Origin: Craterostigma plantagineum
Lineage: Eukaryota > Streptophyta > Magnoliopsida > Lamiales > Linderniaceae
Direction: 5' to 3'
Assembly (NCBI GenBank): GCA_027422505.1
Contig: JAPQWV010001596.1
Coordinates: 16,479-80,478, forward strand
DNA length: 64,000 nucleotides
Positions 12,210 through 24,056 of the stretch are shown here, one piece after another (positions within the stretch are counted from its first letter, which is position 1; the number at the start of each line of letters is the position of its first letter). The position numbers were made by a program, and so were the translations under genes. The notes beneath the pieces are model-generated. The model ran no database searches, had not been told where the DNA came from, and saw nothing but the letters and a program-made list of their open reading frames with translations.

Positions 12210-13544
12210 GGGTTAATTCTTTATCAGTCCCTTTCAACATTTCAACTTCCTTTTAAATACCCTCTAATTATATCTTCCTTATAAGTACCCATTTGAAAAT
12301 TTATTCCTGTTCAGTACCTAAAAACCCTTTCAGCATTAAATGGACAAAAATACCCCTGTCACATATCAAAAAAGCGAATAATTATTTTCACATGAATTAT
12401 ACCAAAAATAGGTATTATACCAACAAAATTGACATTTACCAGAAAATGTTGAAATATATCATATGGTTTCGTTATTATACCAGTAAATAGCGTTATTATA
12501 AATTATAGCGAAATTGGACTTAATTATACCAACTGATTTTGAAATTATACCAGAAACTGTAGAAATTAGATATGTTTTGGTTATTATACCAGTAAATAAC
12601 GTTATTGAATTTTATACAGTGAATTGGACGTTTACCAATTGATTTTGAAATTATACAAGAAACGGTAGAGAAATTATACCAACTGTTATCGTAATTATCC
12701 AACAGAATGTACACTATACCAGTTGGTATATTATGACAACAGTTGGTATAATTTGAATAACAGTTGGTATATAATCAAAACAATTGGTATGATGTCCAAT
12801 TTAAATAGCGTTATTATAATTTCAGCGAAATTGGACGTTATACCAACTAATTTTGCTATTATACAGAAATTGTAGAAGTTAATACCAAATGTTTTGGTTA
12901 TTATACCATTAAATCACGTTATTTGAATTTTATACAGTGAAATTGGACGATATGCGAACTGATTTGAAATTATACCAGAAACTGTAGCAATTATACCAAT
13001 AAAATTGTACACTATATCATTTCGTATAATAATGATAACAGTTGGTATAATTAGAATAATAGTTGGTATAATAATCAAAACAGTTGGTATGATGTCCCAT
13101 TTAAATAGCGTTATTATAATTTACAGCGAAATTGGATGTTATAATACGAAACTGATTTGATATATACCAGAAATTGTAGAAATTATACCACATGTTTTGG
13201 TTATTAATACCAGTAATAACGTTATTTGAATTTTATACAGTGAAATTGGACGATATGCGAACTGATTTTGAAATTATACCAGAAACTGTAGAATTATACC
13301 AACGTTGACGTAAATTATACCAACAAAATTGTACATTGTATCATTTGGTATAATAATGATAATACAGTTGGTATAATTAGAATAACAGTTGGTATAATAA
13401 TCAAAACAGTTGGTAGATGTCAATTTAATTTCAGAAAAGGGTAGTTCGTCCGTTCATTGTTTGGGGTATTGAAAAGGAAGATTTTTTGTCAGAGGTACTG
13501 ATAAGGAACTTGAAAACACGGAAGGGCCTGATAAGGAAATCACC
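12210..13544. mobile_element. Non-autonomous Mutator-like element with internal tandem array
   Basis: The element is flanked by a perfect 9-bp direct repeat TTAATAAAT (12201-12209 and 13545-13553), the target-site length of Mutator-like elements. Its ends are imperfect inverted repeats, GGGTTAATTCTTTATCAG on the left and GGTGATTTCCTTATCAGG as reverse complement on the right, with similarity continuing for about 80 bp. It encodes no transposase. Between the ends is a tandem array described separately. Boundaries are well supported; the superfamily rests on target-site length and long degenerate TIRs. Confidence 0.75.
12486..13430. repeat. Tandem array, three copies of a 300-320 bp unit
   Basis: The anchor AATAGCGTTATTATAA occurs at 12486, 12804 and 13104, and the unit ends again near 13413. 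Each unit carries many copies of TTATACCA on one side and TTGGTATAAT on the other, so each can fold on itself. Copies differ mainly by short indels. Confidence 0.8.
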
Positions 13545-14249
13545 TTAATAAATTGCATTATTGTATTTCTCTTGTTTAAAATGAAACTTTATTAACAACA
13601 AAACATTGAAAAACAAAGCCGGCAACTGCAAAAATTCGGGAGAACAGGACCAAAAACCAATTTGAAGCGTCTAAATTTCCAGTGTGTCTTGATTGATAAA
13701 TCCACTTCATAACTGCTCGCTAGTTGATTTTTCGATTCACAGATCTTCGTTACTTGCTTCGCACTGTATAATTTCATTTAGTTAAGCTTTGGTTGAAATT
13801 ACTTTTTTTTTTGTTTTGTTTCTAGAAAGGGACGAGGACGACTACTGCATAGGATAGGGCGTTAACTTCGGTGAATATAACTTTCCACGATTATCATCGA
13901 ATCCTTTTGACATTCTTTTGCAGTTCTAGGTAAGCCCTCTAATTCGTCCTTATTCAGTGATTTTTTGAGTTTGAAAAGTTCTTGATTTATGGTCATGATT
14001 GGGAGTTGGCAACCTTCATTTGATTGATGCTATGTTACTTGAATCAATTTTACTTTTTTTTTTTCCATAGGAGATATCTCGAATTGGTCTATCTTCTCTT
14101 CTTCTCCACTATGCATAGATCGGTGTATCATAGTGTCTTGTATTGGATATCTTAGTTTTGTGTTTGAATTGGAATCTATTCTGTGTAAGCTCTATGCTAA
14201 CTCTGATACTGATATTGATAGTCATCATTTTCAGATCAGGGGAACGGAA

Positions 14250-15680
14250 ATGTTTGGTATTAAGAAATCTCCCATGCATAGGTTTTCTAGAAGCACCTCG
14301 CTGACCATAGAAATCCTGCCAATACGCACAAGAACCCTTTCGATTCAGACGACGAGTTGAAACTAAAGAAACCCCAAAAGCTCTGTAAAAACATCTTCAG
14401 AACCTTCTCTTTTGCCGCCCCAAATGTTCTTTCTTCAGCTGCAAGAAACAGATATGAGAATGAATTCCGTGATGATGGAGGATTGGAGAACCAGACTGCG
14501 CAAGAACTTGAAAATTATGCTGTGTACAAATCTGAAGAGACTACCAAGGCGGTCAACAGCTGTCTTAAAATTGCTGAGGACATTAGAGAAGATGCTACTA
14601 AGACTTTAGTTACTTTGCATCAACAGGGAGAACAAATTACAAGGACTCACATGGTTGCTGCTGATATGGACCATGATCTTACTAGGGTAGGTCTCATCAG
14701 TCCTTTAACTGTAAATTAGTTCTTTCGACCCATAGAATGTGAGAAAAGCTTCGATTAGCATCCATGACCTGTTTTTATTTGAAGCTCCATAGTCTCTTTA
14801 TCAGAACTCTTGAATGTTTCAAATAGTCAAAACTGTTTCTGATGATTTAGGGGGAGAAGCTTTTGGGAAGCCTTGGTGGTATATTTTCAAAGACATGGAA
14901 GCCTAAGAAGACTCGACCAATAGCTGGCCCTATTATCACTCGAGGTATATGCATTTCTCTGTTGATTTTCTTTTGCTCACTAAGCTCATCACTACCTATT
15001 GATGATCACTCTCCCTAATGCTCGTCAGGGTTGATCATCATTAAGCTTTACCAGATTTTGGTTAGTGGCTTAATTTAAATCAAACCTCTCTTTGATGTTT
15101 CGTTGAAACTTGGTTTATAGATGATCCAACATGGAAAAAGGGTAATCATTTGGAGCAAAGAGAAAAGCTGGGATTGACCTCTGCACCGTCAAGTGAAAGG
15201 TCCAAAGAACGCACCTTTACTGAGACTACAAATGGACTAGAAAAGTTCAGGTACCTTGTGAATGTGGGATGTGTTCTAGAATTTCTAGCTACATCTTTTC
15301 GCATTTGTTGCCATAACTTGGCAATTTCTTCATACGCAACATGTCAGTGATAGCTATACGGTTCATATACAGTTAGAGAAGGAAAAACAAGACGATGCAC
15401 TCACAGATTTAAGTAATATCTTGGAGAGCTGAAGGATATGGCTTTGGACATGGGATCTGAAATCGAAAGGTGTTCTTTTTCTTATAAACTCTTCACGTTG
15501 AATGTTTTCGTCTTCCCCTTTCTTCTTTCTTTCTTTCTTTCGTCATGTTCAATTCAAATCGAAACCACCATTATTTTCAGGCAGAACAAAGCTTTGGATC
15601 ATGTTCAAGACGACGTGGAGGAGCTCAATTACCGCGTGAAAGGTGCTAATCAACGCACAAAGCGCCTTCTTGGGAAATAA
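14250..15680 (+). CDS. SNAP33: SNAP33-type Qbc t-SNARE (SNAP25 homologue)
   Basis: The protein starts MFGIKKSPMHRFSRS. Coding exons are 14250-14686, 14851-14944, 15121-15250, 15373-15469 and 15581-15680, with consensus splice sites; a 5' UTR exon lies upstream of about 13930. Diagnostic parts are NPFDSDDEL, RNRYENEFRDDGGLENQ, the first SNARE helix ELENYAVYKSEETTKAVN to HQQGEQITRTHMVAADMDHD, GEKLLGSLGGIFSKTWKPKK, and the second SNARE helix ending DDVEELNYRVKGANQR. This is the plant SNAP33 family, which pairs with SYP1 syntaxins and VAMP72 in cell-plate and defence secretion. There is no transmembrane segment, as expected for this soluble Qbc type. Three single-base breaks (near 14310, 15249 and 15431) interrupt an otherwise perfect family match and look like missing bases. 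Confidence 0.92.
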
Positions 15681-16050
15681 AGAATCTCCCTACTGCTTTT
15701 AGAGATATCCACTTTGGACATTTTGCAGCTTGTTTTGGCCTATGTTGTGACATTTTCTGATCTGAAAATTCCCATTCTTCACATCATTAACAGTATAATG
15801 CTGCATATCCCTTTTACTACAGTCTGTAAACTATATACTGTACTGATCATTATCATAATAATGAGATAATTTTCTTTTTACTTGTGTTAACCATAGACCA
15901 TAGATTACATAAAGTACTAGTCCATCCTAAAACTCATGATATACAATTTGTGGAATCTCTTATTACACAATCTGTAGGGCTACACTGCACTTGTTTGGGG
16001 CTGCAAGTGAAATTTGTAGAAATTTGAAGGGCAATTTGGACATGAAAGTG

Positions 16051-16245
16051 TAGGCCCACTATTGGGCTTTTGTAGAGAATTCAGGCCCATTTATTTCATG
16101 GGCTCTCAAATCGCAAATGTTATCATCAGCTCCAAACTAAGCCCTAGTCGTAAGAGCTTAGCTCATCATCATTCATCACTCGAAGGGAAAATCTGTAGCT
16201 CGCAGTCGGAGCAATTCAGCGGTTTCTAGGGTTTCTTCCACTTCA
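16051..16245 (+). promoter_or_regulatory. Ribosomal-protein type promoter: site II plus telo-box
   Basis: Three site II-like motifs (TAGGCCCACT, ATTGGGCTTT, CAGGCCCATT) lie in about 45 bp, followed by a telo-box in CTAGGGTTTC near 16226 in the 5' UTR. This pair of motifs is the usual signature of plant translation-machinery genes and fits the eL42 gene that starts 12 bp downstream. Confidence 0.7.
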
Positions 16246-16256
16246 GCGACGCAGTC

Positions 16257-17178
<922 letters not shown>

Positions 17179-17533
17179 GTGCTTAGCATGGGCATCATTC
17201 ACAGTGCTTGCGTTCGAGTTCGAGTTCTTATCCGTCGATGAATATTAGATGTTATTTTCGTTGCTACATTATTCAACCGTCTTTTTCGACCAAGAGTGAG
17301 ATTTTTTGTTATATGAAGACCTTTTTTCGGAAGGAAAGAAACCGAAAGATGAATATTCAATCGTTGCAATCGACTGCCAAGAAAATGTACAACATGGTAT
17401 GAATTTATGTTCCAATAGGGAATACAAACTTGAAAAGGCAGCAAATAGCAAGTAGCATAAAATGGAGAATATTGCCAATACATGTAGTAAAATCAACTCA
17501 AAGTGACAATTATAAGCAGCAAAATTGATTTTC

Positions 17534-20119
17534 TCAACGAAACTCGGAGATCTCAAAGACTCTAGCAGTTCCATCGAGGGAAACCGATACCAAGAAATCG
17601 CATTAAAAGTCGTAGCTATGGACTGAATAGGCCCAGCGTGCCCAGAAAATACTCTAACACAGTCGCCCGATAGGCTATCCCATATCCTTACTTTGCCATC
17701 CAAGCACCACTCGCAATGTATCTAATCCCAGGCAGCCATTGCAAGCATGCGACCCATCCTTATAAACAGAGAAAGGAAAAAACAGAGATGATGGTCCTTT
17801 TTATGTTATGTAAGACAAAATGGTAAGAAACTTGCATGGTAAAGCTGTAGATGCAAATCAAACACCTCGTGATCGCATATGCACCGAGGCGAAGATAATT
17901 GATCCCAGATTATGAGCTTGTTGTCCATGCCACCCGTAGCAGCTTTCCAATTGTCTCGACGAGAACTGTAAGAGAAAGATCAGGTAAGAATGGGCGGGCG
18001 TTAGAAGGAAGAAAGAGAAGAAAAATGTATGAGAAGGTTGATAAATAACTGATTCAATTCTGCGACAGAAAGAAAATTAAAAAATAGGATTGTACCCTCC
18101 ATTAAAAGCAGCACATTCGATTGAATCAGTGTGTGAGACTAAAGAACAGACAACCTGGGATTTGAGACATGAGTTGGAAAACAGGCATGAAATCAGTACT
18201 GGAAGAGCAAGCCAGACACAAACACCTTATGAAATGGAATGTACGACATAATAAGAGGGACATAAACACCTTGCCATTAGATATGCCAACTACATGAACG
18301 GAACCATCAGAAGAACCAGTCAGCACTAGAGATGAATCTGAGCTGATGGTCAAGCATGTGAGTCCTTCAGTGTGATAAGGATGGCCTTTACAAACATAAA
18401 ATCAATAGGTGATCAAGAAACTGCACCGAAAGTGGAAACAGTTTGAGAAAGGCCAACAAAATACAGCACCTCGTATGACATGCGTGTTCTCTCCAGTCTT
18501 AGGGTTCCAAATTCTCATAGTGGCATCGTCAGAACCCGTACAAATTGTTCTACCTTGGGTTCAAAATAGTTTTCAACATCAAACAATTATTTAATTTGAC
18601 AAAACGCTCAGTGCGAGAAAAGATGAGAAAAGGTCCTTCAATGGTTAGGTATTTACCGTCTTGTGTAAAATCACCGCAAGTAACTCCGCCGCCGTGTCCC
18701 GAGAAAACATTCATGCACACTGCCCTATCAGCATTCCACATCCATATAGATGAATCATCCGAGCCAGCCAAGAGCAGATGTCCTTTAGGGTGCCACTTGA
18801 GCCACTGCACGCCTCACTATTTAGCATAAAGTTGAAAAAGGTTTCTGTAAAACCTATTTAACACTTATATGTCACCTGAATTTCTGCTGAAGGACCTTCG
18901 AGTGTGCATTTCAGTTCTCTTCTCTCTACATCCCATATTTTTACAACTCCATTCACACTTGCAGATGCCAGCAACACGCCATCAGTGCTGAAGGATAGAT
19001 TGATACAGATTCCTCGTGACCTGCATCATTAAAGAGAAATCGTATAACATATAAAATAGACCTACAAAAACAAAACTTTTGAAGATATGTGACTGCAAAA
19101 AATTGATTAAGGATTGTATTTCGAAGGCATTTTGCAGAAAAACTATGAACCAAAGCTATCCATACCTTGTAACTCAAAAGCCCCATCCCCTTGATTGACT
19201 CTCCATAAAAATCCTTTATCGTCTCCACCTCCAGTTGCTACTAGAGTAGGATCTGTTGACTACACGCGACAGAATACACTTCGCCTGAAATCGAAATGGA
19301 GTATTTTCGGCGTTAGACTACAACCTTAACTTAAGCATAATGATCAGAATGAACACATTGCATACAAGAGACATGAGACGAGGCGTTTTTTTCCTAAGCC
19401 TAGAAGCAAATAAACGTTATAATGATTCTCAGATGCTATACTATAAAGCAATAAAGTTAAAATGGGAATCGAGAGCAAGCACCTGAGTGACCAGTAAATA
19501 TATGGCATGAATCGTCGGCCTCATCTGCAGACACTGACAGTGAAAAGATTAGATGTAAAGGACATCAATTAGTTAGGCTTTAGCAACAACGAAGACAGAG
19601 CACCTAATACTTTCCCATTCGTGTTATTTCAAAAGACAAAAATCAAAGTTATTTGATAGTTTGCTTGCTCTAAAAATAGTCTACTTGCGTATTTCAGCAG
19701 TAAGGATTTATCCTAAAACTACCATAAATTATTCAGCAAACTGGAGAAAAAGGACCTAGAAGAAATCAGTATTGAATATATGATGTCCGTGATTCATCCT
19801 ACGGAATCTAATACTGAAATTAGAAAATTAAAAGCCTCTCCAAGAGAAGAGAGAAAGGGCAAAGCTGATTAAGGAAATTCACCCACCCGATTCTTCTTCT
19901 TCATTAGGTTCCCCTTCTTCGTCAGCATCTGGGAGTTCTACAACAACAATCATGTCAACGTGAGAAAAAAAAAATCCCCACGCTTACATGAAAATGCAGC
20001 TACATCAAAAATAAATCATTACCTTCTTCATCAATATCATAGTCATTAACTATGTCATTTTCGTCCAAGAAAACCTCTTCTCCATTATCATCGCCATCAT
20101 TCGGACTCAGAGCATTCAT
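17534..20119 (-). CDS. AAMP-like WD40 repeat protein
   Basis: The start MNALSPNDGDDNGEEVFLDE is at 20119, after an acceptor that implies a 5' UTR intron. An acidic N-terminus (DENDIVNDYDIDEE) leads to DDSCHIFTGHSG and about seven WD40 repeats spread over some ten small exons: GDDKGFLW, VNGVVKIWDVERRELKC, LAGSDDSSIWMWNADR, TICTGSDDATMRIWNPKTGE, LTGSSDGSVHVVGISNGK, GGMDNKLIIWDQ and DGKVRIWDSLSGDCVRV. It ends DGTARVFEISEFR. This is the angio-associated migratory cell protein family, a single beta-propeller protein of uncertain role in plants. Single-base breaks occur near 17602, 17705 and 19250. The 3' end converges on the eL42 gene. Confidence 0.87.
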
Positions 20120-20724
20120 TTCTAAGCTGCATATGGAAAGAAAAAAAAACACTTCCTTCGTCAATCTGGGCTTACCACGCTAGTTTCAGAATAGTTGTAG
20201 ATAAAACACTTTTGGTAACAATTAGGGAACTGAATAGAAACATATGCCAAATTCAAGTTTTTTCAGAAAATACTTGAACAAGAAAGAGAGGTGAAATCAA
20301 GGCCGTCATCTATTTCACCAAAAGGTGAACCAGCTAGAGCTAAATACTCCTCTAATAAGAATCTCATGCTCCTATTACAGCAAACCTCCGAGCAATCCTA
20401 AAGCGTCTATCCTTAGTTTCTGCAAGCTCGCTTTGTTCACTTCCATAGCTGATCTAACCAGAAACAAAAAAAAAAAGAAAATATGACCTAGCAAAAAGAA
20501 ACAGGTACGAACCTTTTATTCTTCGATTCTTAATGCTCAGAAGCTGTAGCAGCCCTAAAATCCGCCAAGAGAATGCAGTTTCGCTTCACGTCTAATGATA
20601 TTTGTGTTCAGCTTCAGACTTGGTGTGCTAATTCCTCCTTTTTGCTTTTTTCCCTTCATTTATTACATCTCTTGGCAGGCTAGCGTTCATTTCTCAACGG
20701 GCCTAAGCCCATTTCTATCGGTTA

Positions 20725-20961
20725 CTACCTCCGTCCCAAACCGTTATGGATATTTGGGGTATGACACGATTTTTAAGAAATTGAATATTTTAATAATATA
20801 GTACAATTAAAAGGTGAAAAGGGTATATTTTGGCACGTCTTTTAAGAATATTTAATGGTATATATTGATTGTTGTGGTAGTTTTTGCTATAAAAGGAAAT
20901 GTCCAAACGATTTGGGACGCCCGATATAGTAAAATGTCCAAAACGGTTGGGACGGAAGGAG
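20725..20961 (+). mobile_element. Stowaway-like MITE, copy 1
   Basis: The element has terminal inverted repeats of the CTCCCTCCGTCCC type (left CTACCTCCGTCCCAAACC; right end as reverse complement CTCCTTCCGTCCCAACC) and a TA target duplication on each side. Tc1/mariner-related Stowaway elements have exactly these traits. Length 237 bp, no coding capacity. Confidence 0.85.
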
Positions 20962-21027
20962 TATATTAAAGCCGAATATAGGGTCCACAGACCACAACTA
21001 ATTCGAGTAAAACAATATATTCTAATA

Positions 21028-21269
21028 CTCCCTCCATCTCAAACCATTTTATACATTTTACTAAATCGTGCGTTCCACATTTTTTGTACATTTCCTTATT
21101 TAACAAAAAAATTATCACAAACATCAATATAATAATATTAAATATTTTTAAAAGACGTGTCAAAATATACATTTTTTTACCTTTTAATTGTACTATATTA
21201 TTTAAAATATTCAATTTCTTAATTCCCGTGTCAATTCACAAATGTCCAAAACATTTGGGATAGAGAGAG
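21028..21269 (-). mobile_element. Stowaway-like MITE, copy 2, opposite orientation
   Basis: The ends are CTCCCTCCATCTCAAACC and, as reverse complement, CTCTCTCTATCCCAAATG, with TA on both sides. The interior matches the reverse complement of the element at 20725-20961, for example the shared core with ACCTTTTAATTGTACTATA. The two copies lie 66 bp apart. Confidence 0.85.
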
Positions 21270-21522
21270 TATTATATTATTCCATCAAAATCCAAATCCA
21301 CTCATTTTTCACTTGTCACAGCTGAAGTGGAACCATTTTACAGTTTTTTTGGGGGTTGGGGATAACAATGAAACGAAAATCGTCACCCTATAAAAATCCT
21401 CGTCCAACAAATGATGTAAACAAGTCCAAATAATGCAGGGAGGAGAAAAGCTAAGGTTGCAAGAACAGAGCACAAGCAAATGGAGCGAGGCGTTTATTCT
21501 ATGAGTTCGCTTTTTTTTATCT

Positions 21523-22320
21523 CTAATCTTGCGTAGGAGCGCCTTGGTTCAGCTCGGCAAACCTCATTCCCACACGCATCGAGTGCTTCAAGAACTTCTC
21601 GGCGCATCTTCTTACACAAGTCTCCTCTTGCTTGTCTAGTGATTTGCGACGGAAGGTGTCCACGCAATCGTTGAAGCATCTTTCCACCAGTGAATTGTAC
21701 ATCCTCAGACTGCCAATGATCACAGAGTAAAGATGAAGGGGCGTCGAACTAATAGTCATATCAACACGATACGTGAAAGAAATGTGATCTACGAAGCCAC
21801 TTTCTGAACGAACCCATTCTTTAGGATACAAGAAGGAAACTACTTGGCTCTTGAGTCTAGCACAGCCCATAACTGTGCGCATGACAAGAAAAAGGTACTC
21901 ATAAATCATGTCACCACAACAATTAGTGAGTGGTTGACTGTTTGCTCTAAATGCAACTCAAAAATATTAACTTATGTATCTTAATACCTCTAATGGAATG
22001 AAACTGAAAGACTGATAGCTCAAATTAATAGGACTGAAAAAGATGGCTATGAACATACAGATGGAATATATTAGATTATTATAAGCTGGAAAGGGGACAA
22101 ATTCAGCAACAGACCTTCGGCTAATCATACATACAAAGCACCGTCATCCTTTACTCCATCACCGAAGCATCATAGAAACGAGAATCGTAACATATACAAT
22201 TTCAGACCTCACAAAAACATAGGTACCTGTCACGAACTTGGAGCTGATCGATCATCGCCGTCATTCGAAGCTTATCTTCCTCAGGAAGAGCATCCAAATC
22301 TCCAAGCATGCTTTATCCAT
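21523..22320 (-). CDS. TIM9: Mitochondrial import chaperone TIM9
   Basis: Exon 1 is 22320-22227 and exon 2 is 21709-21523. After splicing the protein reads LGDLDALPEEDKLRM, then DQLQVRDSLRMYNSLVERC, FNDCVDTFRRKSLDKQEETC, VRRCAEKFLKHSMRVG and ends APTQD. The twin CX3C motifs (CFNDC and CVRRC) are those of small TIM chaperones, and the sequence is clearly TIM9, which with TIM10 escorts hydrophobic precursors across the intermembrane space. The expected start MDKSMLGDLD needs one more A in the run after ATGGAT (about 22313); otherwise translation would begin at the second ATG, 22309, losing four residues. A 5' telo-box-like AAACCCTAG lies near 22410. Confidence 0.94.
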
Positions 22321-23990
22321 TTTTCCTTCTCAAAAAATCAATCTTCGACGTACAAACCTTCTCCGTCAAGCTACACCTCAGAATAAAACGTTTCGCCTCC
22401 TAAAACCCTAGCTTCGAAGATGTGTTGGGTTTTAGACCTTCCTTATTTTTCAGATGTTAAATTGCGTAAACTCCATAAAAGAAAAACCCAAAACGTCTTG
22501 CTCTTTTCAAAAATACCCTAAAAATACAAAAATACAATCCCAGCCAACACTGAAATGGTCTGTCTCGCTTTTTGGGTTAATCTCTGAAACGGAGATCACT
22601 ACATCAACCCCCCTCCCCTATTAATCCGGATGAAATGGTCTGTCTCGCTTTTTGTATCTCACTCTATGTCTCGAAATACGAAATGTAAAAATTAATGATT
22701 CTTACTAATACAGAAAAATAAGATATGGATATCATTTTGATCATCATAAAATAATGAATAAATTGGTGACGTTTATATGTTTTTATCGTATATATCGCAT
22801 AAATAATAGCGATTTTGTGAATTTGTGAATTGTGATAGAGAGAAAATCTGCTAGCCACTAGATAAAAATTCAATGACTGTGATTAAATGGGACATACAAA
22901 GTGGGACAGACGATTTCAACCGCTATTAATCTCTTCATTTAGCTTATGTGATGAATGTCGTGACGAAGGATTGTCTAGATGATCGGGTATTCCACATTTT
23001 GGATAATCCCCAAAAGTTAAATAATCATTATCATCTAATTTTGTAAAGTTTACAAACTTTCTGGAGAATTACCCCGAAATAAACATTCATTCCTTATATA
23101 ATCTTATTTCAGACTTCTATAACCTATTTAAATATAAAAAACATTTAAAATATAAAAATATAAAATAATAATGAAATAATAACGATAATATGCCTAGGAT
23201 CAAATATGACATTCCTTCGGCTCTTGTCGTGGTCGTATTGTACTTCGCCCTCAGCAATAGGCAATATCATCATTAACATCAATGTGATTAAACAAACGAT
23301 ATTCAACTTGTATGCGATATGAAATATAAATAAACAAATGCATTGATGGATCATCGGTTATGGCATAATATCATGACCCGTTTGCTATCCAATATAAGCC
23401 CAGATAACATAAATAATAAAATGATTGTGGCTTGAGCATAGTAAACATAGAACATAGATAATTCTGTCATGTATGTTTGACTAGGTATTTTTAGAACACA
23501 TAATTCAAGGTGGCAATTTTAGTCCAACTCGGTGTTTTCGACTCTCCGTGAATAAATTCCGGACTAAAATTAAATTTCTAAGTTTAAATGTAGTAAAATT
23601 GCTTTAATTTGATACTTAATATCCAAAATTGCGACCGTATCCTTAAATTGCAACAATTTGATTAAAATTGTCACCCTTAAATAACGGTCCTGAAAATGCC
23701 AACATAGTGAAACATACCGGACTAGCATATAATTAAGCCTTAAAATTAAAAAGTTAATTAATTTTTGTAATAGTATTAGCCATTAGGAGAAAGTTAACTA
23801 GTTTCGGCATATTATAAATTACTAACATAACATGTCAGTGTTGATGTTCTATGTATTTCCTTCTTTGCCCTTTTCTGTTCGTTGTTCGCTTTCATACTAG
23901 GAGGTCTCTTCTCACTATCAAGGCGAACCAACAAACCGAATCAGTTTCATACATTAAAACAAGAAGGTTCTCAGATTTCACACTTACGAT
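22321..23990. other. AT-rich intergenic region
   Basis: No supported gene. A short sequence, GAAATGGTCTGTCTCGCTTT, appears twice (about 22552 and 22632). The rest is AT-rich DNA with no feature I can name. Confidence 0.5.
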
Positions 23991-24056
23991 AACTAACAAC
24001 AGAAATGGCATGACGAGCAATGATATGCTTTCACTACAAGACGAGCAAACGATTCG

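Noticed and set aside
22630..23360. Small frames of 69 residues near 22.7 and 23.2 kb
   Set aside because: They are AT-rich, lack family features and have no promoter or splice context.
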